From positions 10,434,001-10,498,000 of the forward strand of contig NC_053199.1 of NCBI RefSeq assembly GCF_905163445.1: a stretch of DNA of 64,000 nucleotides, read 5' to 3'. The stretch's first letter is position 1, and every line of letters starts with the position of its first letter. Below, piece after piece: positions 23,506-34,884 of the stretch. The notes under the pieces are model-generated. The model saw only the letters and a list, made by a program, of their open reading frames with translations, did no database searches and was not told the DNA's origin. A program made the position numbers and the translations under genes. This stretch comes from Pararge aegeria. Lineage: Eukaryota > Arthropoda > Insecta > Lepidoptera > Nymphalidae.

Positions 23506-23789
23506 ATCTGTTCAAAACAATGGGCGGATTATGCTTATCGAATGCAATAAGAAATAAACATAAAGATCGTAACAGTCCTTTGTTTCAAGTTTACTATCTC
23601 GAGAAATGTATCTCACTATAAACAAGTTTGCGAGAAAGTTATTTGGCAGCATTCGCAAGTACTTTGTTTACGATCTTAGACTTCGACGCCGTTTGATTTA
23701 TGACTGGGCTGAGTTTACGGGATTATAACGTTAACGATAACTGGAGTACTTCTCTTGCTTGCTGTTTGAACGAATATAATTACGTGCCC
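23506..23789. other. No gene recognised
   Basis: A short spacer without frame or repeat signature. Confidence 0.3.
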
Positions 23790-24040
23790 GACGGCCCGTT
23801 GGCGCCGTGGGCATCGACCCTGCTTTCTTAGTCCAAGGCCGGGGGTTCGATTCCCACAACTAGAAAATGTCTGTGTGATTAACATGTTTTTTTTTCAGTT
23901 TCTGGGTGTTTATATGTATATTTTAAGTATTTATGTATAGTATTCATTAAAATATTCATCAGTCGTCTTAGTACCCATAACACAAGCTACGCGTACTTTG
24001 GGGTTATATGACGATGTCTGTATTGTCGTAGTATACTTAT
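23790..24040 (+). mobile_element. tRNA-derived SINE, family A
   Basis: Full-length copy: head GACGGCCCGTTGGCGCCGTG, ATCGACCCTGCTTTCTTAGT, GGTTCGATTCCCACAAC, body GTTTCTGGGTGTTTATATGT, ATTCATCAGTCGTCTTAGTA, and 3' block ACACAAGCTACGCGTACTTT with a TTGTCGTAGTATACTTA end. Confidence 0.9.
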
Positions 24041-24587
24041 ATTTGCTTCTGTGGCATTAATAAATGCGCTCCACAGACTATTACATTATTACTTATATGA
24101 ATTAGGACTTTTTAATGCACGAGCGGCGCGACTTCGTCCTTGCGACTTCTGATAAGTTTCCCTTAGAAACTTGCATCCGGTATTTCACGCCCGCCCTCTG
24201 GAGTTATTTGGTATTGCGTTCTTTTTATCTTATTTCATATAGCTCGGATTCTAAGAGACGAAGAATCGATTGCAGAGAAATATATTGCGAATCCGACTGC
24301 TTATTATAGAGATAAGCGCATTCAAACAAACAAAAAATGGGACGCAATATTAGGTATTAATTTGATAAAACATAGAATAGGCGGAAATTAATAACCATAA
24401 AAACAGTGTTTCATATACAGCTGATGATAAAGCTTATAAGCTGTAAAGGGTCGGTGTGGTTACGTGACCTGGTTAAGTAACATCGACTGACGTTCATAAA
24501 TAGATGGGTGACTAAGTTTGATGGTCCAAAAAATCTATCTTCCGTTTCTCGGAGAGCACAATTAGTTATTCCTCTGACGGCATTCAG
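24041..24587. other. No gene; possible family H remnant
   Basis: A frame at 24115-24309 shows no domain. The stretch TTCTCGGAGAGCACAATTAG near 24546 resembles the end of family H. Otherwise nothing is recognised. Confidence 0.3.
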
Positions 24588-24785
24588 GCTTTTTTTATTC
24601 CACTACAAGCTAGCCTTCAACTGCAATCTCACCTGCTGGTAAGTGATGATGCAGTCTAAGATGGTATCGGGCAAACCTGTCAGGGGTATGGCAGTTATAT
24701 TAAGCCCATACACCTAATCGGTTTCTCCATGACATCGTACAGGAACGCCGGTAGAACGAACCCGGGACCTCCCACACTCACCACC
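24588..24785 (-). mobile_element. SINE, family F
   Basis: On the plus strand it reads CTTTTTTTATTCCACTACAA, CTGCAATCTCACCTGCTGGT, GATGCAGTCTAAGATGGTAT, TAATCGGTTTCTCCATGACATCG and GAACCCGGGACCTCCCAC, which is family F from tail to head. The 132-residue minus frame at 24714-25112 runs across it and is not a gene. Confidence 0.8.
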
Positions 24786-25261
24786 ATCAAAAATGTGTAT
24801 TGTGCCTCTTATTATAGTTGCCTCAGCGCGGTAGCCATCATTGCGGGCGCAGTGAAGTTTAAATCCATATATCCAGTGAAAGAAAAACCTTTCCCCAGAA
24901 GTGGGTGGTAAATAAGGCTTATGATGGAAAAAATGTTGTAGGAGTCGATTTATTAGCAGCCTTCTCGCAAATCTTGGGCTTTCATTTGAATTTATCCTCC
25001 AAATCGCAAATTCTTCGAATTTGCCTCTGAGCACGAATTCGGTAAGTAGACACGTATATTTTGTCGCTTCTCCCGATACAGGCTTATCGAGGAATCCAGA
25101 GAAAATTTCCATTTCTTTTATTTTTAACCAATTTTTGTTTTATGTTCGTTACCTTAGAACTCCATTTTGAAAACAAATTTTAATTTGAAAGGATATACTT
25201 ACAGGTTGGTTCCATAGAAATATTATCAAATACGGTCTGGGTGTTTATTTCTATTTTATAA
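24786..25261. other. No gene recognised
   Basis: Frames on both strands (for example 24729-24911) lack domains. Confidence 0.3.
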
Positions 25262-25345
25262 GTTTTTATGTAAATTATCAACCCATTTCCGGCCTACTAT
25301 AGGACACGGATCTCCTCCAACAATGAAAAGGCTTTGATGAGAAAG
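25262..25345 (-). mobile_element. SINE tail, family B
   Basis: TATCAACCCATTTCCGGCCT, CTATAGGACACGGATCTCCTCC and AATGAAAAGGC read as the reversed family B tail. The rest of the body is missing. A small reversed head-like piece lies near 25593-25630. Confidence 0.6.
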
Positions 25346-25837
25346 GGGACCAAGGAAGAAGGCCCCCTATTATTTACAGTCAAGTGTATACATTTAAGAA
25401 GAATTTATGTGGAGTAGGTACTTTTTTACTTTGTTGTCTAATAAAGTGAATTGAGTGGGTATGTTGAAATATTGTATGACAAAGCCAGTTCAAGTCAAGC
25501 TACCTATATAGCTAATACATATTGTTATTAAGAACTGTCTAGTTTCATTTATGTGCTTAAACATATTACCTCCGAAAGTCCTAATGTATGTGAAGCCGTA
25601 GTCCTAACCTCTGAGCTATTACCGCCTGTAAATACACATTAAATCTACTAATAACAATGCATTCAAGAACATGATTCAAATATATTCATTTGATTTGAAT
25701 TTTGTGTAATAAAAGGCAGGTAAACTACGAGCCAGTCTGAAACCTTAGTCATGCCTAAGTATTCTCGACGTGTCACTGTACAGGACGACATGGAAATTAA
25801 GTGAAGACAAGTGCGTCCCGTCGGTGAATATATAAAA

Positions 25838-26285
25838 CTAGCTGTGCCCGACCATGCTTCGCTATTACTAGGGCAGGGGTTCCCAGCCTTATTAAGCCAC
25901 TTACAAGTTAAGAAATTTGACAACGCGCCTGCGCCTTAACCTAGCTATTTAAAATATATAGGTACTTCTTAGTTAGGCAGATAGGCGCAAAAAATAAAAC
26001 ATACTCATTCTCATCTCAAAAACTAATAAAATCATAATAAATAATAAATTTTAACGAATAATTTAGAAAATAAAACAACCACAATGGATGGAAGAAAGGA
26101 AGGCTGAGCTTGGTGATCTCCCCACAATTTTTCAAAGTTCGGAACAAGCCGTGACACCGCTGCATTGAATTTTTTTTGAAATACAGAAGGAGTGCCTTTC
26201 GGTACACCTCTGTTCTTTCTAGCGCGCCCAGTTTGGGTACCCCTGACTTAGGGTATATTCGAAATAAGAATATGTACAAACAATC
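25838..26285 (-). mobile_element. Helitron-like element, interrupted
   Basis: AACTAGCTGTGCCCGACCAT at 25837 is the reversed 3' end (CTAG, then the hairpin region) of a Helitron-like element, continued by GCTTCGCTATTACTAGGG. A hAT-like insert follows at 25874-26245 and the interrupted element resumes as TATATTCGAAATAAGAATAT. Its far end is uncertain. Confidence 0.5.
25874..26245. mobile_element. hAT-like MITE with TIRs
   Basis: The left end CAGGGGTTCCCAGCCTT and the right end, read in reverse as CAGGGGTACCCAAACTGGG, form imperfect terminal inverted repeats of the hAT type. The flanks ACTAGGG (left) and ACTTAGGG (right) look like an 8-bp target duplication with one base lost on the left. At 372 bp with no transposase frame it is non-autonomous. 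The frame at 26016-26279 is inside it. Confidence 0.75.
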
Positions 26286-26467
26286 TTATATACAAAAATA
26301 TCATAGAAAAAAAATACTTTAGTAATAAGCGTAATACGAATTAAAAACCAGCCAAGTGTGTCTAGGACTTGCGCACGAAGGCACCATTATCTACGAAAAC
26401 GGTTGATGAGATACAGTCGGACGGACCGCGGAGACTTAGTAACAGTAATAGGGTTTATAATTAACAA
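26286..26467. other. Short spacer, no gene
   Basis: AT-rich spacer between the Helitron-like element and the next SINE. Confidence 0.3.
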
Positions 26468-26722
26468 ATAATAATAAATAAATATACTATGACAATTCGC
26501 ACATCGCCATCTATCCCCACAGTAAGCGTAGCTTGTGTTATGGGTACTAAGATGGCTGATGAATATTTTTATGAATAATATATATAAATACTTATAATAT
26601 ACATATAAACACCCAGACACTGAAAAACATTAATGTTCATCGCAGAAACATTTTACAGTTGTGGGAATCGAACCCGCGGTCTTGGATGCATAAAGCAGGG
26701 TCGCTGCCCATTCGGCCGCTAA
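26468..26722 (-). mobile_element. tRNA-derived SINE, family A
   Basis: Complete reversed copy: the AATAAATAAATATACTATGA tail, GTAAGCGTAGCTTGTGTTAT, AAGATGGCTGATGAATATTT, ACACCCAGACACTGAAAAAC and GTTGTGGGAATCGAACCCGC. Confidence 0.9.
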
Positions 26723-27350
26723 TTATAACCTTTGAGTAGGTACGGAACCGTGAAAAGGTAGAAGACCATATTTTGTACAGCATTTTACGTCTACTAGCTC
26801 TGTCATAAAAAGCTCTAATAATATTCTAGGTATAACTAGATCCTATGTTTGAATCCTGGGTCGGGCATATTTTTAAATTAGATGTTGAGATTTACTGTCT
26901 TTTCAGTTTCATATTGATGAGTATAAGTTAACTTTGATTAATTAAGAATACAAGACTACGGTACAAAATACAATTTTGGAAATTGCTTCCCTTCAAAATT
27001 GTTTACCTCATCATAAAACAAATTCGCCTTCGGACGGAAAGCTCGTCTGTTATCACAAACTTTATTACCCACCCAATTTGAATTGAAAATATCCCGTCTT
27101 ACCGAAAGATTAATTTTTTTAGTCGAGTTTGCTCAAACGACCACAAGGAGTGAAACTTCTTGACAGGCAAATCGTTCCAAATTTACGCTTTCGCCCCGGG
27201 AGGTATATTGGAATAAGGAAAATAAACGATATTATGCCTATCATCAATGAGTATATAAACACTACGTCTAGTGCCATAAAAAATATAATAAAATGGAATA
27301 ACAAGGTTCAACTTGTATGCATGACATTTAATTATACTAACTTAGTTTTC
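26723..27350. other. No gene; weak tRNA-like trace
   Basis: TTTGAATCCTGGGTCGGGCA near 26848 looks like an isolated B box. The 171-residue plus frame that starts at 27129 runs into the next SINE and shows no domain, so I do not call it a gene. Confidence 0.3.
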
Positions 27351-27602
27351 ACGGCCTATTGGCGCAATGGGCAGCGACCCTGCTTTCTGAGTCCAAGGCC
27401 GTGGGTTCGATTCCCACAACTGGCAAATGTTTGTGTGATGAACATGAATGTTTTTCAGTGTCTGGGTATTTATATGTATATTATAAGTATTAAAATACAT
27501 AAAATTATTCATAAAAAAAGTCATCTTAGTTACCATAACGCTACGCTTACTTTGGGTCTAAGTGGCGATGTGTATATCGTCGTAGTATATTTATTTATTA
27601 TT
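27351..27602 (+). mobile_element. tRNA-derived SINE, family A
   Basis: Head ACGGCCTATTGGCGCAATGG, GCAGCGACCCTGCTTTCTGA, GGTTCGATTCCCACAACTGG, body TTTTTCAGTGTCTGGGTATT and a TATTTATTATTTTTTT tail. The AGCTA of the 3' block is deleted (CATAACGCTACGCTTAC). Confidence 0.9.
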
Positions 27603-28337
27603 TTTTTAATTTTATTTATTAGTGTTTGTATTTTCTTTGGCTGATACATGAATCTCTTTACCCTTAGCAAGTACTCAGACACTCTCATGAAAAACGTGTA
27701 CATATTTGTTTTGTTCCTTTTATCATAAGACGTTTTTCATTTGCAATAAAGAAAATCTACCGACTATTTTCTCCCGGTCCCTTTCCCAAGACATTTAAGG
27801 CCTTAATATGCGCGATCACGGAACGCGTGTATAAACTTTTTCAAGATTAATTATCTCATCAGTGTTTTAGCAACAACTGAGCCGTTAAGCGTCGAGACGC
27901 CGTCCCGCGTTCTAATGGCTATCGATTCACGACACTTGCTATAAATATTCATTCATTCTGTTTATATAGTAATGCCTCGATCCCAACTATTAGATGAGTG
28001 TAGATCGATATCGGCTATTAACTGACTGACCCACTTTTGTAGAGTCATAATCGAGCCGAATGAAATTTTCCGCCCTAATAGCGTTGTATATTATGTGTTA
28101 CTAGCTTATGCCCGAATGAAAGTAGGTTTCATACAAAAGTTATCAAATGAAAAAATAATTTAAACAATAGTTGTCTAGGAAATGGCCTATCTTTATTAAT
28201 CCTTTAATTAAGTGTGTGTGTGGTAAATGACACACACAAAAAATATATTTGAGTGTAGAATAAATATGAGTAAGTTTTGACTGGCCTTTAATTGTAACTA
28301 GGTTCTAATTTAAGAAAAAAACTAAATTTTTGAACTT
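27603..28337. other. No gene; one Helitron-like 3' end
   Basis: ACTAGCTTATGCCCG near 28101 may be a reversed Helitron 3' end. A GTGTGTGTG/GACACACAC hairpin lies near 28214-28237. Nothing else is recognised. Confidence 0.35.
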
Positions 28338-28515
28338 AAAGGTGAAGCAAAATGTAATGAGGAAACCTGCACGCCTAAAAGTTTTCCAAAATGTTCTAAA
28401 AGGTGTGTGAAGTTTACAAATCCACTTGGCCAGCGTAGTGGACTTCTGTCTAATCTTTCTCATTCTGAGATGAGACCTGTGCCTTTAGTTGTCCGGTCCT
28501 GAGTTGATACTGATG
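28338..28515 (+). mobile_element. 5'-truncated SINE, family B
   Basis: AATGAGGAAACCTGCACGCC, AAAATGTTCTAAAAGGTGTG, CCACTTGGCCAGCGTAGTGG and GAGACCTGTGCCTTTAGTTG are in order. The tRNA-like head is missing. Confidence 0.7.
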
Positions 28516-28557
28516 TAAGAATTCCATTGGATATTATGTATATGGCTTAGTACTTAT

Positions 28558-28690
28558 TCTAATGAATGAATACATTTTTATTGTAAACAACAGATAAATA
28601 TCACAAAAAAGTGCAAATACTATCTAGCGCTTACGTCGAAGGTACAATTTGGTGGCCTACACAGCAATCTCTTCCAGGCAATCGAAGGCG
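28558..28690 (-). mobile_element. LINE-like 3' end, family C
   Basis: AATGAATGAATACATTTTTA at the start is the reversed 3' tail. ACAATTTGGTGGCCT and ATCTCTTCCAGGCAATCGAA are the reversed diagnostic block. Confidence 0.7.
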
Positions 28691-31105
28691 TAGTCAGAAA
28701 ATAAACATAGACGGGGCCACCAAGCGATTTGGCGTTAAAAAAAAAAAAGTAACGTAATTCAGTCAGCATACAGTTAGTTAAACTATCAACAACCCGCTTG
28801 GCTAATAACTCGGGGCAGGAGGTGTAATATACGAGCTTTGCGCACACGGGCGCAATGGCCGCGATAAAACCGAAATGCAGGTTGACTTACTATCGCAATG
28901 TTACTACGTAGTATAATTCGTGCACGGACATAAGAAACTGAACGGTAGTTTTAACAAAATGTATAGATACCGTGATATCGATAATTTCACTAAATTTTAA
29001 TTAAAAATAAGTTTTTATTTCTGTCGGCAGTCTCGGAGTGCAACCCGTAATTTATTTGAAGTAAAACTTTTTTCGGAGCGACTAGGAAGTAACTCAGATT
29101 TTTTTACGTCAGACGTCTGTGTAGTTTCCGCTGTTAAAAAATAATAATTTGGCTTGGTCGTAAGTAAATGTCATATACTCCACGCTTCTTGACCTATACG
29201 CCAGCTAGTGGCAAATATCATAATAAATTAGGATCATTTATTTCCCATATTATCAAACGGATCAATTGTTAAAAGTAAATAAAAAATAAGTTTAAAAAAA
29301 AATTAAATTGCAAAGTTTTTTGGAAAATCTCTAAATATACTGGTTTATTGTATGTAATTAAGCTTAAATTTTCATAATACAAATCAGGATTAACAACTCA
29401 GGTTGTTGGCAACGGAACAGCATTTTAAGGACGTATTCTTTGCATTCCCTGTTACTCTGTTTATTGGCGATCGATGGTTTTTTTTACAACTATCTGCTTA
29501 ATTTCTTAATTAACACTATAAAAAATAATCTCGACAAACACTTAAAGCATCAAAAAGTCCGAATGTGAGTAGGTACTCATAAGCATTTGTAGTTATGGGA
29601 AGTCCCCACCATATACTACCCTAAATGTATAAATATTTGATTATAACCATTTGATAAAGAGAATGATGAATTCCTAAACACATGTGGATTAACTTTAAGC
29701 TGAAGCCCGAATTTCAATAAATCTTAATGCGCTACAATTGTATATCACTAAGCATTATAATTATTATAACACGGAAAAAAACAACATTTTTTTTTGGTAA
29801 AAGATTTTCTTTAAAAAATATAATGACGATTTTTGTTTTTGTTTTTTAATAATTAAAGCTCGGGTGTCAGCTAGTATTCTATATTACCGGTAAAAAATAA
29901 CTTATTTTAACGTAAATTGACCTACAATAAATAGTTAAAGAATATTAATAATCACACGATTAATTAATTAGTGATAGATACTCTCATTGAAGAATTCAAT
30001 TTCAGAGTGAAGAGAAAAGAACATTGATTTTCTACCTACGACATTTTCATTCACAGACCAATTGTTAAAGGAATAGAATTAATTAAATAACAAAAGGCCA
30101 TACCAAGAAATTCTTAGCTATGAACATAAAAGATAAATGGGTCAGTACAGTAATTACCTTAATTTACATTTTATCTACTAAAGTAAACGTCCTTACGATA
30201 TCTATTAACTAAAGTTGTACGGTTAAAAAAAGGTATTATATTTCTATTTGCTAAAAATGTATGCCCGTTCTTAAGGATATCTAAAATGACTGAAATTTAA
30301 TAAATTAACAAAAGTTCTTTATTGGCAAAAAACTTACAGCCTTATTTGGGCGTCTGTATTGTGGAGACCATTGCTCGCCCGAGAAAAACAATATCCGGAA
30401 GACTAGGAGGTAAAGAGTTTAGAATATCTACGTGTTAGTTAAAAAAAATTGCATAATTCAAAGAGTGGCAACCCTAAAAGTGTAATTAGGTACCATGCTT
30501 TTTCCCTTTATTCATCAAAGAATGTTTAATACATGACCGAAAACAATGCGCCAACCTTAGAAACGAAAAAGTATTGTATATACATAAAGTTAAAGAAGTT
30601 TCTGAAATAGACGTCAGGCCGACATACCTTCAGAAGAAACAGTTAATTCCGCGACTCCCTTGTTGGTGTAGATAAAGAATAGTTTTGTGCTCCGAAAAAT
30701 GACAATCAATATTCCATAGCTTTTTGTTTCTTGTCAAGTAAATTTTTAAAATTGATTTACTCTACTAATTGAAACATCTGTTAAATATTTGCTTCCTAAA
30801 AATATTGGACGCCTAAAATATTGTACTGTAAAATGCAATTTATTGAACTCAGTATATTCGGGGCAGAACTGGCCCGCTGCCAGCTTTCATCGGACAAACC
30901 TTTTGAGGCTTTATTTTGGTTGTATTTCACGTGCGAGTTTTCACAAAAAGAATCAATAGGCACGGCATCGGTGATAATGTAATAAAGCGACCTAATTTTT
31001 TGGACATTTTGCATAAAAAAATAGTTCTATGACTTTGCTAGGATTTGTTGTACGCGAACGGTGAAATTTTTTTGTAACTCTTAACTTAATATATTTGTGA
31101 ACAAT
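28691..31105. other. Repeat-poor AT-rich DNA, no gene recognised
   Basis: These 2.4 kb contain no recognised repeat, tRNA-like box or convincing frame, making this one of the longest unexplained stretches. Only a short CGTCAGACGTCTG palindromic patch near 29107 and poly(A/T) runs stand out. Confidence 0.4.
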
Positions 31106-31258
31106 AACATACTGGGCAGACGGGTTGGTATTCGCAGAAAATGGTAGTAGTATCAAATTTGACGCTTTCCTGAATCGCTTCGTACGGCACCCGCGGGGAG
31201 CCGAGGGTGGTGACGACAGTGCTCTGATCAGACATAGCCCAAACTATCGGCAAGTTGA
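31106..31258 (-). mobile_element. Repeat fragment, family I
   Basis: GGGCAGACGGGTTGGT, TTCGTACGGCACCCGCGGGG, GTGGTGACGACAGTGCTCTG and ATCAGACATAGCCC match in order the copies at 58258 and 61548, where a reversed GATGAT tail fixes the strand. Confidence 0.6.
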
Positions 31259-31419
31259 AATGGCAAATAAATAAATAAATATTTTTAACCTAATGGATGA
31301 AACGATAATCACTGTAAAAGTATAAAATTGCGTAACAGTAAATATTACTGGCGGATCCGGCAGACATCGCCCTACCCTGTAAAGCAACGCCACCTACCGG
31401 GTCTAATTGTGCTTTCAAA

Positions 31420-31665
31420 CCAACCAGAAATCCTTTGCAATATACACACAAAATCGTATAATAATCGGTCCAGCTGTTTAGGAGGAGTTAGGTGACAAGC
31501 ACACGTATAGGAGGATTTTGGTGGTTTTCTGACCATCTGAACCTTCCGTATATTTCCACGAATATTTCAAGGCCTAAATTAGAAAAATTGGTCCAGCCGT
31601 TTTAAAATTTTAGTGAGACTGACGAACAGCAATTCATTTTTATTTATATAAAATATAAGGATTCC
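31420..31665. mobile_element. Probable interspersed repeat, class unknown
   Basis: The phrases AATCGGTCCAGCTGTTTAGG and AATTGGTCCAGCCGTTTT recur within the segment and resemble blocks (GAACGGCTGGACCAATTTTT at 41495) of the Helitron-like elements. TTTTATTTATATAAAATATA near the right edge may be its end. The boundaries are not visible. Confidence 0.35.
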
Positions 31666-31753
31666 AAATCGTGCAATTGCTGTGTGTTAATTCTTGTTTT
31701 AATATTATCAACGATCATAACCTTTTTTCACATTTGACCTTAAACATTGACAC

Positions 31754-31783
31754 ACATCAGCTGTCACATTTGACAGCTGATGT
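31754..31783. repeat. Perfect hairpin, 13-bp stem
   Basis: ACATCAGCTGTCA (31754-31766), a four-base loop, then its perfect complement (31771-31783). The half-sites repeat nearby: TGTCAC recurs at 31762 and 31792. Confidence 0.85.
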
Positions 31784-31954
31784 TATGGCTGTCACTGCGT
31801 AATTTGTATGACACATTCATAGTTATTTCTCTAGAAGATTTGATTTTAAGAAAAATTGGGAAACAAAAGTTTTTCAATATGTTGAATGCTATAATAAGTA
31901 GGTACTCCAATATTGCTTATTTGTATTGTCTACCTATAACTCATGACTTATTGT

Positions 31955-32195
31955 GATGACCTGGTGCAGCGGTGAACGCTGTAGTTTCAAGTGGGAAGTT
32001 CCAGGTTCAATTCCCGACAGGGGAATTTTCAATTACAATTTTCTCTGGACTACCTAGTTACCTTACCAATCGTTCCGGTACGATGTCGCGTAGAAACCGA
32101 TTTATAGGGGTGTGTTTAATATAACTGCCATATCCTTACTTACCAGGTGGTGAGGTTGCAGTCAAGGGCTAACTTGTAGTCGATTAAAAAAAAAA
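31955..32195 (+). mobile_element. tRNA-derived SINE, family F (reference copy)
   Basis: tRNA-like head GACCTGGTGCAGCGGTGAAC with B box AGGTTCAATTCCCGAC. The body has CGTTCCGGTACGATGTCGCG, TAGAAACCGATTTATAGG and AATATAACTGCCATATCC, and the copy ends GTAGTCGATTAAAAAAAAAA. Confidence 0.8.
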
Positions 32196-32739
32196 GGTAA
32201 GGTATCCTAATAAAGCGACAAAATTGAGTTGTATTATTCGTAAAACTTCGCTTAATAAACAAGTTATATTTTGTAACTTTAAACTTTTGTTATACTTTGT
32301 TCAGATAAGTTAAGCAACCAATGTCACGTTTATCAAACAAACCACGTGTTTCCAAATTTCTAATTAGTGAAATCTGTGACCGAAAGTAGTTGGGTAAACT
32401 TTGCTCGTTGCCAGGCGAATAGGTTTTTCACTTCAGATGTCGTTACAGCGATTCGATCGCATACGAGCCCGACAAGTTGCCAATGCAATCTATCGGCAAT
32501 ATGTCACTGCTTAATTTATTTAGTTGGTTACAACCTTCGGTCGACGCAAAAAGTAGGTATCACGTATAACTTTATACTTTGATTTTAGGTTTTCGATTAA
32601 AAGTAAACAAATACGTGTTTCACAAATTTTTGAAAATTCCAACTCCAAAGGCATCTAATAGCGGATTAAAATTTTTATGAAAGTTTCTGATTTTCTAAGT
32701 AATTTACGTTCATATTTTTCTATTACATCACATGCAGCA
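32196..32739. other. No gene recognised
   Basis: A frame at 32367-32582 shows no domain. AT-rich. Confidence 0.3.
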
Positions 32740-32824
32740 AGACATTTTTTAAATCTTTGTAGTTTAAAAATTTACCAAATCAAAAATTGAACTTAACGTG
32801 AGCAAAGCCGCTGGCAAAAGCTAG
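32740..32824 (+). mobile_element. Helitron-like 3' end
   Basis: GAGCAAAGCCGCTGGCAAAAG followed by CTAG and T matches the 3' terminus of the other Helitron-like copies. The 5' boundary is not identifiable. Confidence 0.5.
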
Positions 32825-32831
32825 TATATCT

Positions 32832-33018
32832 GTATGGTGTAATTTATAATTTCTTCAATCTTAATAATTGCTAAGTGATTTAGCAATTTATCACTGTAGA
32901 GTCGTCATCTCCTGAGGATGCTGGAGTGGAGTGGAGTGAAACGTGCGTAGAGAGTACATTGCCGAAGAGCTGATGGTGTGGAGCATAAAGATTGAAGTAA
33001 TTATAAATTACACCATAC
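32832..33018. mobile_element. Fold-back element with 31-bp inverted arms
   Basis: The arm at 32832-32862 (GTATGGTGTAATTTATAATT and on) pairs with 32988-33018 at 30 of 31 positions. Outside the arms, TATCTGTAT and ATACAGATTCT extend the symmetry with a small gap. The 125-bp core contains GTGGAGTGGAGTG and AAACGTGCGTAGAGAG and matches the element at 7370 in the opposite orientation. It has no coding capacity. It lies 7 bp after the CTAG end of a Helitron-like copy. Confidence 0.75.
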
Positions 33019-33084
33019 ATACAGATTCTCTTGTTTTCGCGGAGTTAGCACATTAAGCTTTATTTTCATAATATGTCTACGTAA

Positions 33085-33150
33085 GTATTATCATCGTCAT
33101 AATCACGTCAACCAATAGTCGTCCACTGCTGGACATAAGTCTTTTGTAGT
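33085..33150 (-). mobile_element. Family I tail fragment
   Basis: TCACGTCAACCAATAGTCG and TCCACTGCTGGACATAAGTC match the start of the copy at 58258. Confidence 0.45.
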
Positions 33151-34124
33151 GGTAGTAGTTGTAGTAGTTGTAGTCTCTTAAAATATGATAAAATCGTTTA
33201 GCAATGTTAGCTCATATACATAAAATTTCGAAAGAAAAAATGTCTGTTTTCAAATGAAAAAGTATTTTCTAGTAATGTTTGTAAATAATTACGCATACTA
33301 TATTATGTACTTATAGTTGCAAATAGCTATTTGTATAACAAACGGGTACGCTCTCGTCCGTGCGGTAGACATTTATTTGAATTAGTGTCTAGTTCTTCCG
33401 GCGCTCGTTTCATCTGCTCACTTTTTGCGTACAAAAAGCGTATAGTTTTAATTATTTATGCAGGAAATGGTTTTACATACCAACGACTAGTTACGGACTA
33501 AAAGCTTATTTAAGCAATAAATTAGAAGCAAGAAATACAATGTATACCTATTGCAATGATTAAACGCTTTACTAGCATTGGCATCATTATTATCGTCGCC
33601 AAATTCTATGCATTGTGTTGATTTGTGTTTATTCTTTATTCTGTATGTTCGCAAGACATTCAATAAAAGTGTATCCATACATTCCTTCATTAGCATCAAT
33701 GTCATCATCGACGGTCAATTGTAGGGGGAACCAGCTCAAAATGATTCCTCCACTGATCTGTATCATTCGCGTATACCCTTGCAAATGTTATAAACAACAC
33801 ACTAGAAAAGTCGCCTTGTCCCCGTGAACTAGAGCACTCGAATGTTATCAACACTTTTGAAACAGTTAGCGATTTTATCGTAGTTTTTAAACTACATTGC
33901 CTCTTACGCTCTAAAACAACTAGTATAGGCTATTGTGAAAAACATTAATGTATGACTCGCAGCGCGTGCGCGTACGCGTAGTGGTACGCCCGCTGGGAGC
34001 CGGTGTTCGGCGACGACTATACTTAAAGTGCTAAAGGGCATTTTTAGAGTCTTGCTATTAAGATTTCTATGATTATAGCCACGTTATGGATTCCCACGAC
34101 GGATGGGCAACCGCCTGCGATCGC
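33151..34124. other. No gene; small CpG-rich patch
   Basis: The patch 33958-34015 (CGCAGCGCGTGCGCGTACGC) stands out from AT-rich DNA. The frames at 33487-33827 overlap on opposite strands and look random. Nothing else is recognised. Confidence 0.35.
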
Positions 34125-34360
34125 ATTCAAATTCAAAATCAAAATTTCTCTATTCATGTAGGCCTATCACAGGCACTTATGAAGCGTTCATACATATATG
34201 TTTACATAATTGTAAGGGGACGGTGATAACTTCGTACGCCAACTTAAACCTAAAGCTACGAGGGTTCCAAACACGCCCTGGTCTAAGAAGAGCCCACAAC
34301 AAACTTAGCCGGGTAATTTTTTTTTGTTATCACCATCTCACAGTTTATTTAAATTAAGCT
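34125..34360 (+). mobile_element. LINE-like 3' end, family D
   Basis: CATGTAGGCCTATCACAGGC, GGACGGTGATAACTTCGTAC, AGGGTTCCAAACACGCCCTG, CTAAGAAGAGCCCACAACAA and TTAGCCGGG are in order and recur at 56655, 60360 and, reversed, 62545. Confidence 0.7.
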
Positions 34361-34884
34361 TTAGTGTGCTGGACGTTAGGTCCATTGAAGATTTTATAGT
34401 TGTATCGAATGCTCCAAAATTTATCTCGTTTTATTTCTCTACAAGTTAGCCCGTAATAATATTGAATTCTGATTTTTTTTCTATCCGAGATCAAACCCGG
34501 GACTTATAAGACTAGAAAACCGCTGTGCCATGAAGGTCGTCAAAACGAGTAGACATCTGGGTATTTTTAACTTATATTCTTGCTTGTTTGACTTCGACTA
34601 CCGAGCATGGGACTAGTAAACTCTATATAGGTATACACTACCGTTCCGGTACGATGCCGTGCAAAAACCATATTTTACGTACTCACATTTGCTTGCTGTT
34701 TATATAGAAGGCGGGAAATATCACGTCTGTACGATAGACATCTATTTGAATTAGCGTCTACTCCCTACAGCGTACATTTCATCTGTTAAACTTTTATATA
34801 TAAATGCTAATATTTTTCGCTACTTATTAAAGCAAGTGGGTCTACATTATTTATCATAATCTTTGTAGTTACAGATATATATAT
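34361..34884 (-). other. No gene; reversed tRNA-like head at 34480-34550
   Basis: GAGATCAAACCCGGGACTTA with CCGCTGTGCCATGAAGGTCG is the reverse of a tRNA-like SINE head like the one at 61990-62075. The rest is unassigned AT-rich DNA. Confidence 0.45.

Noticed and set aside
24714..25112. 132-residue minus-strand frame
   Set aside because: It begins in ordinary AT-rich DNA and ends inside a family F SINE. No motif, and no sign of splicing.
27129..27644. 171-residue plus-strand frame
   Set aside because: Its second half is the family A SINE read in frame, the first half has no domain, and a minus frame covers the same DNA.
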